Notes: generated from the letters alone by a model not told the origin. Shown: positions 1-6,604, numbered from the stretch's first letter. The stretch is 9,043 bases of DNA from Chloroflexota bacterium (GCA_013152695.1 JAADFV010000057.1:1-9043), one strand, 5' to 3'. Made by a program: numbers and translations.

Positions 1-1391
1 CAAATACCTCGCGCCTGGATTGTTCCCGGCGGCACTTCGTCACTCCAGCGCTCTTCACCAATGACCTTAAAGCGCACAGCCAGTGTTTCTGGATCGATGC
101 GTACGCGCTCGATCGCCCCCGGCGCTGCGCGCATCCCATGTGTAATTTGCGCTCCTTCCAGCGCCGGCCCGGTGGGGCTGGAGGTGCACAGTAGTCGCTC
201 ACGGTTGCCCAGCAACAACTCGCCATTGGTGCCTACGTCGATAACGAGCATGATTTCGTCCTGGCGATGAGGCTGCTCCGCTAAAATCACACCGACATTA
301 TCGGCACCAACAAAGCCAGCTTCCAGGGGCAAGACATGCAAACGGGCACCGGGATGAAATCGCAAGCCAATATCAGCAGCCTGTAAATCGAGGGCATCTT
401 CGACGACGGGGATAAAAGGAGCAACGCCCAATGAGCGTGGGTTCAGGTTCAGGGCGAGGTGATGCATGACACTATTCCCCACCATGGTCATGTCGACGAT
501 ATCCTTAACACTTTGCCCCACCTCCTGCGTGGCCTCTCGTGCCAGGCCATTGATGGCACGAATGACGGCCCGATGCAGACGCTCGCGGCCACTGGCCTCC
601 TCGTTGGCGTAAGAAATGCGTGACATGATGTCATCGCCGTAGGTGACCTGGGGATTCATGTCAGTGGCCGTGGCCAGGAGCTCACCCGTGCGTAAGTCGC
701 ACAAATAGGCGGCCAAGGTGGTCGAGCCTACGTCAACTGCCAACCCAAGAGGCTGTTCATGATAGCCGGGCTGTACACGGATGACCAGGCGCTCATCCCA
801 TACCGTAAGCGTTATCGCGCCGCCGGCTTCGTGTAGGGCATCAGATAGCTCGCGCAGAGCGGGATAAGCAAATTCAACACCTTTTAGGCCAAAGCGACGC
901 TCCAATTCGGATAGAACACGCTGTCGGTCGGCCCGGTCACCGGGGTGAGGCGGCTCCAGCTCGATGTAATGTAGACGCACGATGGGGTCTACGGCGATAG
1001 CTCGCCCTGACGCCTGCTTGAGCACGACCTGCTTCTGCGCCCGACTTTCCTCGGGAACCGTGACAAGAACATCGCCCAGCACCCGCGCTGTGCAGGAAAA
1101 ACGATAGCCTGGAGGGAGAATGCCTTTCTTTTGGAACGCCAGCTCCCGCTCACTGGGTGGGCTCAAGTGAGAAGCACGAGATTGCACATCATATTTGGGA
1201 AAAACCCCTTCTTCAACCCGAACCATGCACTTATTGCAGGTTTCTCTACCCCCACAGATGGCCTCGATCCCTACACCCAAGCGCCGTGCTGCCTCTAGCA
1301 GGGTAATCCCCTCGGGCACCATGCCACTCCGTCCTGATGGCTGCAGGACGACCTTATGCTTGGATTCCGATGCAGAGCGATTTAAGGCCAC
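1..1391 (-). CDS. RACo/RamA-like corrinoid-protein reductive activator (2Fe-2S + ASKHA domain), C-terminus cut by window edge
   Basis: In this family the protein uses ATP and a low-potential electron to return an inactive Co(II) corrinoid protein to Co(I), so that methyl transfer can resume; it is cytosolic. Translating the minus strand from GTG at 1391 gives 463 uninterrupted codons that run off the left edge. Residues about 10-115 form a ferredoxin-like domain with Cys46, Cys52, Cys55 and Cys100 (C-x5-C-x2-C, then a distant fourth Cys), which suits a [2Fe-2S] cluster. A linker follows to about 215. An ASKHA fold then shows a first phosphate motif AVDVGSTTLAAYL (218-230), a second VIDVGTNGELLL (383-394) and TGPALEGA (407-414). 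Known relatives run to about 600-650 residues, so perhaps a quarter is missing. No ATG precedes the ferredoxin domain; GTG 1391 has a GGAG five bases upstream, while the ATG at 1322 would cut into the first strand. The gene lies behind a cobalamin riboswitch, which supports the corrinoid role. The precise partner methyltransferase cannot be seen here. Confidence 0.9.
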   Translation of the reverse strand, partial: MALNRSASESKHKVVLQPSGRSGMVPEGITLLEAARRLGVGIEAICGGRETCNKCMVRVEEGVFPKYDVQSRASHLSPPSERELAFQKKGILPPGYRFSCTARVLGDVLVTVPEESRAQKQVVLKQASGRAIAVDPIVRLHYIELEPPHPGDRADRQRVLSELERRFGLKGVEFAYPALRELSDALHEAGGAITLTVWDERLVIRVQPGYHEQPLGLAVDVGSTTLAAYLCDLRTGELLATATDMNPQVTYGDDIMSRISYANEEASGRERLHRAVIRAINGLAREATQEVGQSVKDIVDMTMVGNSVMHHLALNLNPRSLGVAPFIPVVEDALDLQAADIGLRFHPGARLHVLPLEAGFVGADNVGVILAEQPHRQDEIMLVIDVGTNGELLLGNRERLLCTSSPTGPALEGAQITHGMRAAPGAIERVRIDPETLAVRFKVIGEERWSDEVPPGTIQARGI

Positions 1392-1396
1392 AATGT

Positions 1397-1400
1397 CTCC
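1397..1400 (-). promoter_or_regulatory. Ribosome binding site that selects the GTG start of the RACo gene
   Basis: The minus strand reads GGAG here, five bases before GTG 1391, with a further AAGGA just upstream. An in-frame TGA lies upstream and no ATG occurs between it and the ferredoxin domain, so this site decides in favour of the GTG start. Confidence 0.6.
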
Positions 1401-1450
1401 GAATTCCTTCGAGAAAATCAGGCAAAGTTGGAACGCTTCCCGGTCAAATC

Positions 1451-1473
1451 AAAAAAGAGAGGAAACCTCTCCC
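1451..1473 (-). terminator. Rho-independent terminator in the leader of the RACo gene
   Basis: On the minus strand a GAGAGG-TTT-CCTCTC hairpin is followed at once by six T residues (plus-strand 1451-1456). Two further G-U pairs extend the stem to about 1473. It lies after the riboswitch and about 60 nt before the GTG start, so it is placed to stop transcription before the gene. It is the off state of the cobalamin riboswitch. Confidence 0.85.
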
Positions 1474-1494
1474 ATTTGGGATCGGCTTCCTCTC
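1457..1494 (-). promoter_or_regulatory. Antiterminator helix competing with the terminator
   Basis: The minus-strand segment GAGAGGAA (plus 1487-1494) is an exact 8-bp complement of TTCCTCTC (plus 1457-1464), which is the 3' half of the terminator stem. The two helices cannot form together. The upstream strand can itself be sequestered by a small CCTC/GAGG hairpin (plus about 1489-1502). This is the usual design of a transcription-terminating expression platform. The pairing is seen in the sequence; the switching is inferred. Confidence 0.65.
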
Positions 1495-1517
1495 CTCGGA
1501 GGTTAGGCGTCCAATAA

Positions 1518-1712
1518 AGGTGAACAGCAAGCGGTCTGGCTTAGTCAGGCACCTACGGTTACAGCCCGACCTTACAGTTGCGGGACAGCGCCGGCCTCTC
1601 GCATGAAGGCGATTCACCGGACTTCGCACCGGGGAACTGCGGTTACAAAAAGTCAATCTACACAGCCCTCCCGGCTTCCTCCCCAAGCGCTGGAGAAGAA
1701 GTGCATTCACCT
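1518..1712 (-). promoter_or_regulatory. Cobalamin (B12) riboswitch aptamer
   Basis: The minus strand carries the hallmark box CCCGCAACTGTAA (plus about 1572-1584). It also has the downstream GCCAGACCGC element (plus 1531-1540) and an upstream CCGGTGCGAAGTCCGG element (plus 1617-1632), which resembles the P5/L5 consensus. A 7-bp closing stem P1 (AGGTGAA with TTCACCT, plus 1706-1712 and 1518-1524) bounds the element at 195 nt. A P2 hairpin of ten pairs including two wobbles lies at plus 1675-1701 with loop AGCGCTT. A small hairpin TCGC-CTTCAT-GCGA (plus 1599-1612) sits between the P5-like element and the CCCGC box, where many family members are shorter. Binding of a B12 form is expected to favour the downstream terminator and reduce RACo expression. 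Confidence 0.9.
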
Positions 1713-1725
1713 ATGAATTGAATAT

Positions 1726-1754
1726 TTGACTATTGTTCTAAAAATGAACATTAT
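1726..1754 (+). promoter_or_regulatory. Possible promoter of the TetR gene
   Basis: TTGACT (1726-1731) and CATTAT (1749-1754) are 17 nt apart and point toward the TetR gene. The -10 overlaps the palindrome at 1746-1766, as expected for an autoregulated repressor. The region is AT-rich, so chance matches are likely; this call is weaker than the minus-strand promoter. Confidence 0.35.
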
Positions 1755-1766
1755 TCAATATTGTTC
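1746..1766. promoter_or_regulatory. 21-bp palindrome, candidate TetR operator
   Basis: The arms are GAACA (1746-1750) and TGTTC (1762-1766), with inner arms TATT and AATA around a central C. Nine of the ten symmetric pairs match, and the only mismatch is the T/T pair at 1751/1761. A further TGTTC at 1734-1738 makes a second, looser inverted pair with the same GAACA. The site covers the predicted start of the minus-strand transcript and the possible -10 of the TetR gene, so a bound dimer could block both. TetR proteins commonly bind palindromes of this size between divergent genes. Binding here is inferred. Confidence 0.55.
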
Positions 1767-1768
1767 GT

Positions 1769-1797
1769 AGTATACTCGATTTGACTTACACTGTCAA
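1769..1797 (-). promoter_or_regulatory. Sigma-70 type promoter of the riboswitch-RACo transcript
   Basis: The minus strand reads TTGACA (plus 1792-1797), exactly 17 nt, then TATACT (plus 1769-1774). This is a perfect -35 and a near-perfect -10. Transcription would start near 1762, giving a leader of about 370 nt that contains the riboswitch, the antiterminator, the terminator and then the GTG start. Confidence 0.75.
1781..1797. repeat. 17-bp inverted repeat TTGAC-N7-GTCAA over the minus-strand -35
   Basis: The plus strand reads TTGACTTACACTGTCAA, two perfect 5-bp arms around TTACACT. It covers the -35 hexamer of the RACo promoter. It could be a second operator with a sequence different from the 1746-1766 palindrome, or simply a by-product of the TTGACA hexamer. 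Confidence 0.4.
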
Positions 1798-1886
1798 GGG
1801 GTGTTAGCCTGATTCTTGGGCAAACTGATCATCTTTCGTACCCCTATCCCCTCCCAACTTTTGTTTAATTCCCTTAGAGGAAACGT

Positions 1887-1900
1887 CTGACAGGAGTCAG
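1887..1900 (+). promoter_or_regulatory. Hairpin presenting the TetR Shine-Dalgarno in its loop
   Basis: CTGAC (1887-1891) and GTCAG (1896-1900) are perfect arms around AGGA. The Shine-Dalgarno AGGAG therefore lies in the loop and first stem base, ten bases before ATG 1907. It may tune translation or may be a short protein-binding palindrome. Confidence 0.4.
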
Positions 1901-1906
1901 TTTAAC

Positions 1907-2611
1907 ATGACTGTAACAAGTGAGCGACGCAAACGGCAATGGGATGAGCGCGAAAATCTCATTCTCAGTACGGCTCGCCGGCTTATCCATGATAAGGGCT
2001 TTCTGAGCCTCACGATGTCGGAGTTGGCCGAGAAGGTTGAGTATTCGGTGGGGACCTTGTATCGCCACTTTGGCACCAAAGAAGATCTGCTGATCGCACT
2101 GGCTGTGCAATCCATTAGCCAAAGAGCCCTCCTCTTCGAGCAGGTGCGCAAAGCCAAACGACCTTCTCGTGACCGCGCCTACGGCATCCTCATCGTCCGC
2201 CTTATGTTGGCCGAATCCAAACCCGAGACATTCGACATCGAGCGTTTGGCCTCATCACCATCCATTTGGAAACGCGCCACCAAAGAGCGTTACCAAACTA
2301 TGGTGGCCATGGAGCAGCGCTGTAGCCATGTCGTCCTCGACATCATCAGAGATGCCCTCGCCGATGGTGATTTGCCGAAAGGCCAGGTGATCGAAGGGGA
2401 CATCATTTTTGGCTTATGGAGCATCACCGTAGGTTTCCACCGCCTGGTGCAATCTTTCGATGATATTCACCAAGTAGGGCTCGCCAATGCTATCGAAGCG
2501 GTGAAAAAGAATTATCGCTTATTACTGGATGGCTACGGCTGGCGACCAGTAGAAAACTGGGATGCAGTGGCCGTCGAGCAAGACATTCGTGCGCAACTTC
2601 TTCCCGAGTAG
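1907..2611 (+). CDS. TetR/AcrR-family transcriptional regulator
   Basis: This 234-residue protein is a DNA-binding repressor of TetR type, expected to act as a cytosolic dimer that leaves DNA on binding a small ligand. The helix-turn-helix lies at about residues 17-64: an ILSTARRLIHDKGF first helix, LTMSELAEKV, and a recognition helix SVGTLYRHFGTKEDLL, all typical of the family. The remaining 170 or so residues are the variable all-helical ligand-binding and dimerisation part, which does not let me name the ligand. ATG 1907 has AGGAG at ten bases and sits directly ahead of the DNA-binding domain, so the start is secure. The gene is divergent from the RACo gene, with palindromes between them, so it probably represses itself and that gene. 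It could instead control the genes to its right. The family is certain; the target is inferred. Confidence 0.93.
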   Translation: MTVTSERRKRQWDERENLILSTARRLIHDKGFLSLTMSELAEKVEYSVGTLYRHFGTKEDLLIALAVQSISQRALLFEQVRKAKRPSRDRAYGILIVRLMLAESKPETFDIERLASSPSIWKRATKERYQTMVAMEQRCSHVVLDIIRDALADGDLPKGQVIEGDIIFGLWSITVGFHRLVQSFDDIHQVGLANAIEAVKKNYRLLLDGYGWRPVENWDAVAVEQDIRAQLLPE

Positions 2612-2682
2612 GCAGGACAGCCGCGGGGGCTACCTGAAACCCTCTTGGCAAAACAGCGGCTTTCTGCTAAGATGTCAGTAGG

Positions 2683-2810
2683 CTACCCAACGGGAGAAAC
2701 CTTGCAGCCGAAGCGAGCTCCGCGGTCGCAGATGGCACTTCTATCGGAATTCTTGCATTATTATTTCATTGGTGGCTTCTGGAGATCGCCTCCCTCTTGA
2801 TGTTGGGTAG
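2683..2810 (+). repeat. Separated inverted repeat (9 bp) in the leader of the BTAD regulator
   Basis: CTACCCAAC (2683-2691) and GTTGGGTAG (2802-2810) are perfect inverted copies 110 nt apart. The second copy ends just before the AGAGGAGG ribosome site of the next gene. The 219-nt gap after the TetR gene also holds a short AGCC/GGCT hairpin near 2620, without a T-run, and no convincing promoter hexamers. The repeat could close a long-range leader stem or be two binding half-sites. Confidence 0.35.
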
Positions 2811-2830
2811 TTCCCAGAGGAGGCTTCGCG

Positions 2831-5800
2831 GTGCCGACCCTCCAGTTCTCATTCCTGGGCCTGCTGACTGTCTGTGCCGAAGATCAGCCCCTGCCCACCC
2901 CGCCGACACTTAAATCTCAGTCGCTTCTGGCTTATCTGGTACTGCACCGAAGCCAGGCGCTAGCGCGCGAACGCCTGGCCGGTATGTTTTGGGGGAACCG
3001 GCCCGAGCCCAAAGCCAGACAGTCTCTCTCCACTGCCCTCTGGCACATTCGCCGCTGCCTGCCAGATAGCACACTTATCCGTGGTGATGCTCACGTGGTG
3101 CAATTCGATCCGCAAGCCGACGTTTGGATCGATGCGGAGGTTTTCGAACAGCAGGCAGGTGGAACAGCCTTGGCCGATCTGGAACAGGCTGTTGCTCTCT
3201 ACCGGGGGGATTTCCTGGAAGGGTTTTACGACGACTGGATTCTCGACGAACGTTACCGCCTGGAGGCTCTGTTTCTACAAACCCTGGCACACTTGATGCG
3301 TCGCTACGAGGCGATCGGAGACCATGAAGCTGCTTTGGCATCGGCCCAACGGCTCCTACGCCGCGATCCTCTGCGTGAGGAGGCTCACCGCGTAGCGATG
3401 CGGGCCTACGCCCGTCTGCGGCAACGCAATGCCGCCCTGGAACAGTACCGTCGTTGTCGTGAGATCCTCAGCAAGGAACTGGGGGTTGAACCAATGGCGG
3501 AGACGACGGCCCTGCAGCAGGCCATCCTCGCAGGGCGTTTTCGGCCGAAACAAGAGCCTGAACATGTTTCCCACCTGATCGTACCGGCTCCAGTTGTGAG
3601 TCCTCTTCCCCAGCAGAACCCGCTCCACCTCTTGGGGCGTAGTCCCCTGGTGGGGCGAGAGCAGGACATGGCTTTTCTCATCGAACGCTGGCAGCAGGCG
3701 ATGGGGGGCCATGGCGGACTGGTATTCCTTCATGGCGAGGCTGGTATCGGTAAAACTCGCCTGATCGAAGAGCTCGTTGCCCATGTACGACCTCGAGGCG
3801 GGTGGGTGATCAAAGCAAACTGCTACGAATATGAGCATACACTACCCTACGTCCCTCTGGCTGACGTCCTGCACGCCCTTCTCGCCCTGGCCCGACCCCA
3901 GACCCTCGGGCGCCTTCCCCCCTGGCAGATAGCTGCGCTCAGCCGCCTGGATGCTTCCATTCTTTCCTCCCTGCCCGGCACTCCCCCCACGCTTCCGGCC
4001 AAATCAAGCCAGGTTCAGATCTTTACCGCCCTGAATTTCCTGCTTTCTGACCTTGCCCGGCACAATCCCTTGCTTTTAGTTTTGGAAGATTTACACTGGG
4101 CCGATGAATCCACTTTGATCTGGCTGCACACCCTGGGACGTCGCCTTGACGAGAGTCGTATCCTGGTTCTTGCCACTTACCGTTCCCAGGACAGAGCGCC
4201 CGACCATCCTCTGGCCAAACTCACCTTCAAATTGACCCGAAATGGTTCAGCGGCGCAGTTACGGCTTTCGCGGCTTTCTCCTCCTGCCCTCGCACACTGG
4301 ATGCAAGGGATCAGCGATACAACCATTGAGAAAATCCATAAGCACACCGAAGGAAATCCTTTCTTCATTCTGGAAACACAGCGCGCCCTCCTCGAAAAAC
4401 ATTATTTACACCTGAATGAAGAAGGATGGATCGAAAACAATATTCCCCAGACACTTCCCATACCCGATTCTGTGCGCAAAGTCATCCAAATGCGCCTGGC
4501 GCGCCTGAAAATGCAAACGAGCAACGTCTTGAAGATGGCGTCAGTGATTGGGCAAACATTTGATTTTGATGTGCTTGTCAAGGCCTGGGGGCGGGACGAA
4601 GAAGAGACGCTCGAAGCTTTAGATGAACTTTTGGGTAGACGATGGCTACGCGAAGGCAGTGGCAGTAATGCTCGTGATTATGAATTCGAGCACCACATGG
4701 TGCGAGAAGTCGTTTACACGAGTTTGAGTCGTCCTCGGCGCCGGCAATACCATCGCCGTGTGGGTGAAGCGCTGGAAAGTCTTGCCCCGCGTCTCACACA
4801 AATCGCGGGTGAGCTAGCCTATCATTTCGAGCAGGCACAGGAAAACGACAAGGCCTTATTCTGGCTGGTCGAGGCGGGAGAACAGGCCTGGAAGAGTTAT
4901 GCCTACCGCGAAGCTCTCGGCTATTTCCGCCGCGCTGAAGCTCTGCTTGGGCCGGAGCGAGTCGATGCTCTGGCGGCGCGAGCTCTGGCCGGTCTCGCCA
5001 TCACCCACCGCGACGTTATCGGTGAGGAAGGGATGCAATGGCATTGGCTAGAGCGAGCATTGGAAATCCGCGAGGCCCTCGGCGATGAGCAAGGGGTGGC
5101 CGAGGTTTGCTATGCTCTAGCGTACCGGCCTACCAGCTTTGCGCAGGCAAGGAAGATGGTGCGGCGAGGCATCACTGCGGTCAAAGAAAAGGATGAAGGG
5201 GAACACCTTGTAGCTTATGGTTACGGACTGCTGGCCCGCTTTTATGAGCACGAGGGGAATTTCTCCCAGGCTCGTCTCTGGGCGCAGCGACAGCTTGAGC
5301 TCTGTCGAGAGCTCGGCCTCGAAAGTGGCATGGCCTACGCCCACCACCGTCTTGGCTCCCTCATCATGCGTGCAGGAGGGCCTCTTGGCAGCGCCATCGC
5401 CCATGAACGGGAGGTGCTTCGCCTCGCCAACCACCTCGGTTGGATAGATCTTGCTGCCGGTTCGCACAGCATCATCGGCAATTGCCTTATCGCCCTGGGG
5501 CGGACAAGTGAAGCAGAAGTCGAAGCGCAGGAGAGCCTTCGGCTCAGCACAGAAATCGACATTCCCTGGCGACAGTGCTGGGCTCTTCACCTTTTAGCGC
5601 AGGTGGCCTCTTTGCGGGGAGAGTGGCAAAAAGCGTTACATTTACTCGATCAAGCCGAGGTGATGAAGACCCGCCAGCCCGCTTCTTACCAGACCATTAT
5701 TCTCGCTAAAAAGCGGGCGGCCTTGGTGGCACGCCAGGGTAATTTAGAAAAAGCACGTGCCTTGTTGGATATGGCCCTGGAGAAGAGCCGGCATGAATAT

Positions 5801-6193
5801 CCCCGCTACGTGCACAGGTTGGAGCTAGACCTTGTCGCCCTGGATGTAGAGAGTGGCCGGATCGAGGTGGCGCAACAGCGCCTGGAACGACTACTCACCC
5901 AGCTCGAACAAGAGGAGGATACCTATGTCCTCGGCATCGCTGCGCGGCTGCAGGGAGAGTTAGCTGCGCTTCGCAGCGATCTTGAAACCGCAGAGCACTT
6001 CTTTGCCACCAGTCTGCAACAACTGGAGCCCTTGGAACAAGCACTGCAAGCAGCTTACACGCGACTGGCCTGGGGTCAGGCTCTATTGCCTTACGATAGA
6101 GATCGCGCCATCCACTTGCTACAACAGGCGTTGACGACATTCAGTGCTGCTGAAGCTCACGATGCCCAGGTCGTGCGTCGACTGCTCGGTTAG
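2831..6193 (+). CDS. BTAD / AAA ATPase / TPR transcriptional regulator (AfsR/MalT-like)
   Basis: This 1120-residue protein is a large signal-integrating transcription factor. Residues 1-95 form an OmpR-like winged helix (FSFLGLLTV at the start, then LARERLAGMFWG). Residues 97-235 form a bacterial transcriptional activation domain (ADVWIDAEVFE to ELGVEPMAET). A STAND/AAA_16-type ATPase starts near 270 with LVGRE. It has Walker A GEAGIGKTR (302-310) and Walker B LLLVLEDLHWAD (414-425), followed by EGNPFFILE (507-515) and a FEHHMVREVVY winged-helix-like segment near 619-630. The rest, about 655-1110, is helical TPR repeats. In the family ATP binding and a ligand or partner on the TPRs switch the protein on. 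GTG 2831 has AGAGGAGG seven bases upstream and leaves the N-terminal strand intact. The gene is followed after 63 bases by a small protein gene. Its inducer and targets cannot be read from the sequence; neighbouring lipid-type genes are candidates. Confidence 0.93.
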   Translation: MPTLQFSFLGLLTVCAEDQPLPTPPTLKSQSLLAYLVLHRSQALARERLAGMFWGNRPEPKARQSLSTALWHIRRCLPDSTLIRGDAHVVQFDPQADVWIDAEVFEQQAGGTALADLEQAVALYRGDFLEGFYDDWILDERYRLEALFLQTLAHLMRRYEAIGDHEAALASAQRLLRRDPLREEAHRVAMRAYARLRQRNAALEQYRRCREILSKELGVEPMAETTALQQAILAGRFRPKQEPEHVSHLIVPAPVVSPLPQQNPLHLLGRSPLVGREQDMAFLIERWQQAMGGHGGLVFLHGEAGIGKTRLIEELVAHVRPRGGWVIKANCYEYEHTLPYVPLADVLHALLALARPQTLGRLPPWQIAALSRLDASILSSLPGTPPTLPAKSSQVQIFTALNFLLSDLARHNPLLLVLEDLHWADESTLIWLHTLGRRLDESRILVLATYRSQDRAPDHPLAKLTFKLTRNGSAAQLRLSRLSPPALAHWMQGISDTTIEKIHKHTEGNPFFILETQRALLEKHYLHLNEEGWIENNIPQTLPIPDSVRKVIQMRLARLKMQTSNVLKMASVIGQTFDFDVLVKAWGRDEEETLEALDELLGRRWLREGSGSNARDYEFEHHMVREVVYTSLSRPRRRQYHRRVGEALESLAPRLTQIAGELAYHFEQAQENDKALFWLVEAGEQAWKSYAYREALGYFRRAEALLGPERVDALAARALAGLAITHRDVIGEEGMQWHWLERALEIREALGDEQGVAEVCYALAYRPTSFAQARKMVRRGITAVKEKDEGEHLVAYGYGLLARFYEHEGNFSQARLWAQRQLELCRELGLESGMAYAHHRLGSLIMRAGGPLGSAIAHEREVLRLANHLGWIDLAAGSHSIIGNCLIALGRTSEAEVEAQESLRLSTEIDIPWRQCWALHLLAQVASLRGEWQKALHLLDQAEVMKTRQPASYQTIILAKKRAALVARQGNLEKARALLDMALEKSRHEYPRYVHRLELDLVALDVESGRIEVAQQRLERLLTQLEQEEDTYVLGIAARLQGELAALRSDLETAEHFFATSLQQLEPLEQALQAAYTRLAWGQALLPYDRDRAIHLLQQALTTFSAAEAHDAQVVRRLLG

Positions 6194-6200
6194 CGTTTTT

Positions 6201-6232
6201 TTGACATTTTTTTGAGACACGGATGCTAAACT
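6201..6232 (+). promoter_or_regulatory. Possible promoter of the small protein gene
   Basis: TTGACA (6201-6206) lies seven bases after the regulator stop. Downstream is TGCTAAACT (6224-6232), an extended -10 like element. The spacing is 17 nt to TGCTAA, 18 to GCTAAA or 20 to TAAACT, so the exact -10 is unclear. The -35 is perfect. The small gene may therefore have its own transcript. Confidence 0.45.
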
Positions 6233-6256
6233 CAAACTGAGATCAGGAGCAACCTT

Positions 6257-6493
6257 ATGACCACACGTCCTCCCATTCCTCCCCTCAGTACTTTTATCAT
6301 CCGTTTCTGGCAGGAACCATCTGCAACTGGACCCTGCTGGCGCGGTGTGGTGCAGCACATCCAGTCAGGCGAACAGACGGCCATCAACAATAGTAGCGCC
6401 TTGCTGACTTTCATCCAGCGCTGGGTGCACATGAGCGAAAGTAACAGCAATAACAAGGACTCATCAGTGGAGGATCGGTCAAATAACAACTAA
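6257..6493 (+). CDS. Small uncharacterised protein of the kind found beside BTAD regulators
   Basis: This is a 78-residue hypothetical protein. AGGAG lies eight bases before ATG 6257, and a likely promoter lies in the short gap behind the large regulator. Residues 12-58 hold a compact pattern, FIIRFWQEPS, then WRGVVQHIQSGE, then LLTFIQRWV. From memory this recurs in small Chloroflexota proteins, often next to SARP/BTAD-type regulators, with an Arg/Trp-rich strand, an H-x-x-S-G-E turn and a final helix. The last 20 residues are hydrophilic and rich in Ser and Asn, probably disordered. There is no signal peptide, membrane segment or DNA-binding motif. I know of no established function. A role as partner or modulator of the upstream regulator is only suggested by position. 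Confidence 0.75.
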   Translation: MTTRPPIPPLSTFIIRFWQEPSATGPCWRGVVQHIQSGEQTAINNSSALLTFIQRWVHMSESNSNNKDSSVEDRSNNN

Positions 6494-6557
6494 AAGCTGT
6501 TTTGTTGGTTTGCTCAATGAATTCCTCATCTTTTTACCACATTTTCACCCCGATGTT

Positions 6558-6591
6558 CACAGAATTCCCCTCAAACCAGGGAAAATCTGTG
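6558..6591 (+). repeat. Hairpin in the leader of the acyl-CoA ligase gene
   Basis: CACAGA (6558-6563) and TCTGTG (6586-6591) are perfect arms. Inner TT/AA and CCC/GGG pairs extend them with two mismatches around a loop of about eight bases. It ends 13 bases before the ribosome site. No T-run follows, so it is not a standard terminator; it may be a leader structure or an operator. I see no clear promoter in the 124-nt gap. Confidence 0.35.
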
Positions 6592-6604
6592 TTCTGTGTG
6601 CAAA

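Noticed and set aside
1195..1606. Two overlapping plus-strand frames
   Set aside because: They run antisense to the ferredoxin domain of the activator and through the riboswitch platform, with no ribosome site or recognisable product.
1444..1710. Minus-strand frame of 88 codons upstream of the activator
   Set aside because: It coincides with the riboswitch and terminator, which explain the conservation of this stretch as RNA. The codon pattern looks random.
2612..2640. AGCC-GCGGG-GGCT hairpin as a terminator for the TetR gene
   Set aside because: The stem is only four pairs and no T-run follows.
3356..3838. Minus-strand frame of 160 codons inside the large regulator
   Set aside because: The plus strand here encodes the BTAD to Walker A region with clear motifs, so the antisense frame is a shadow.
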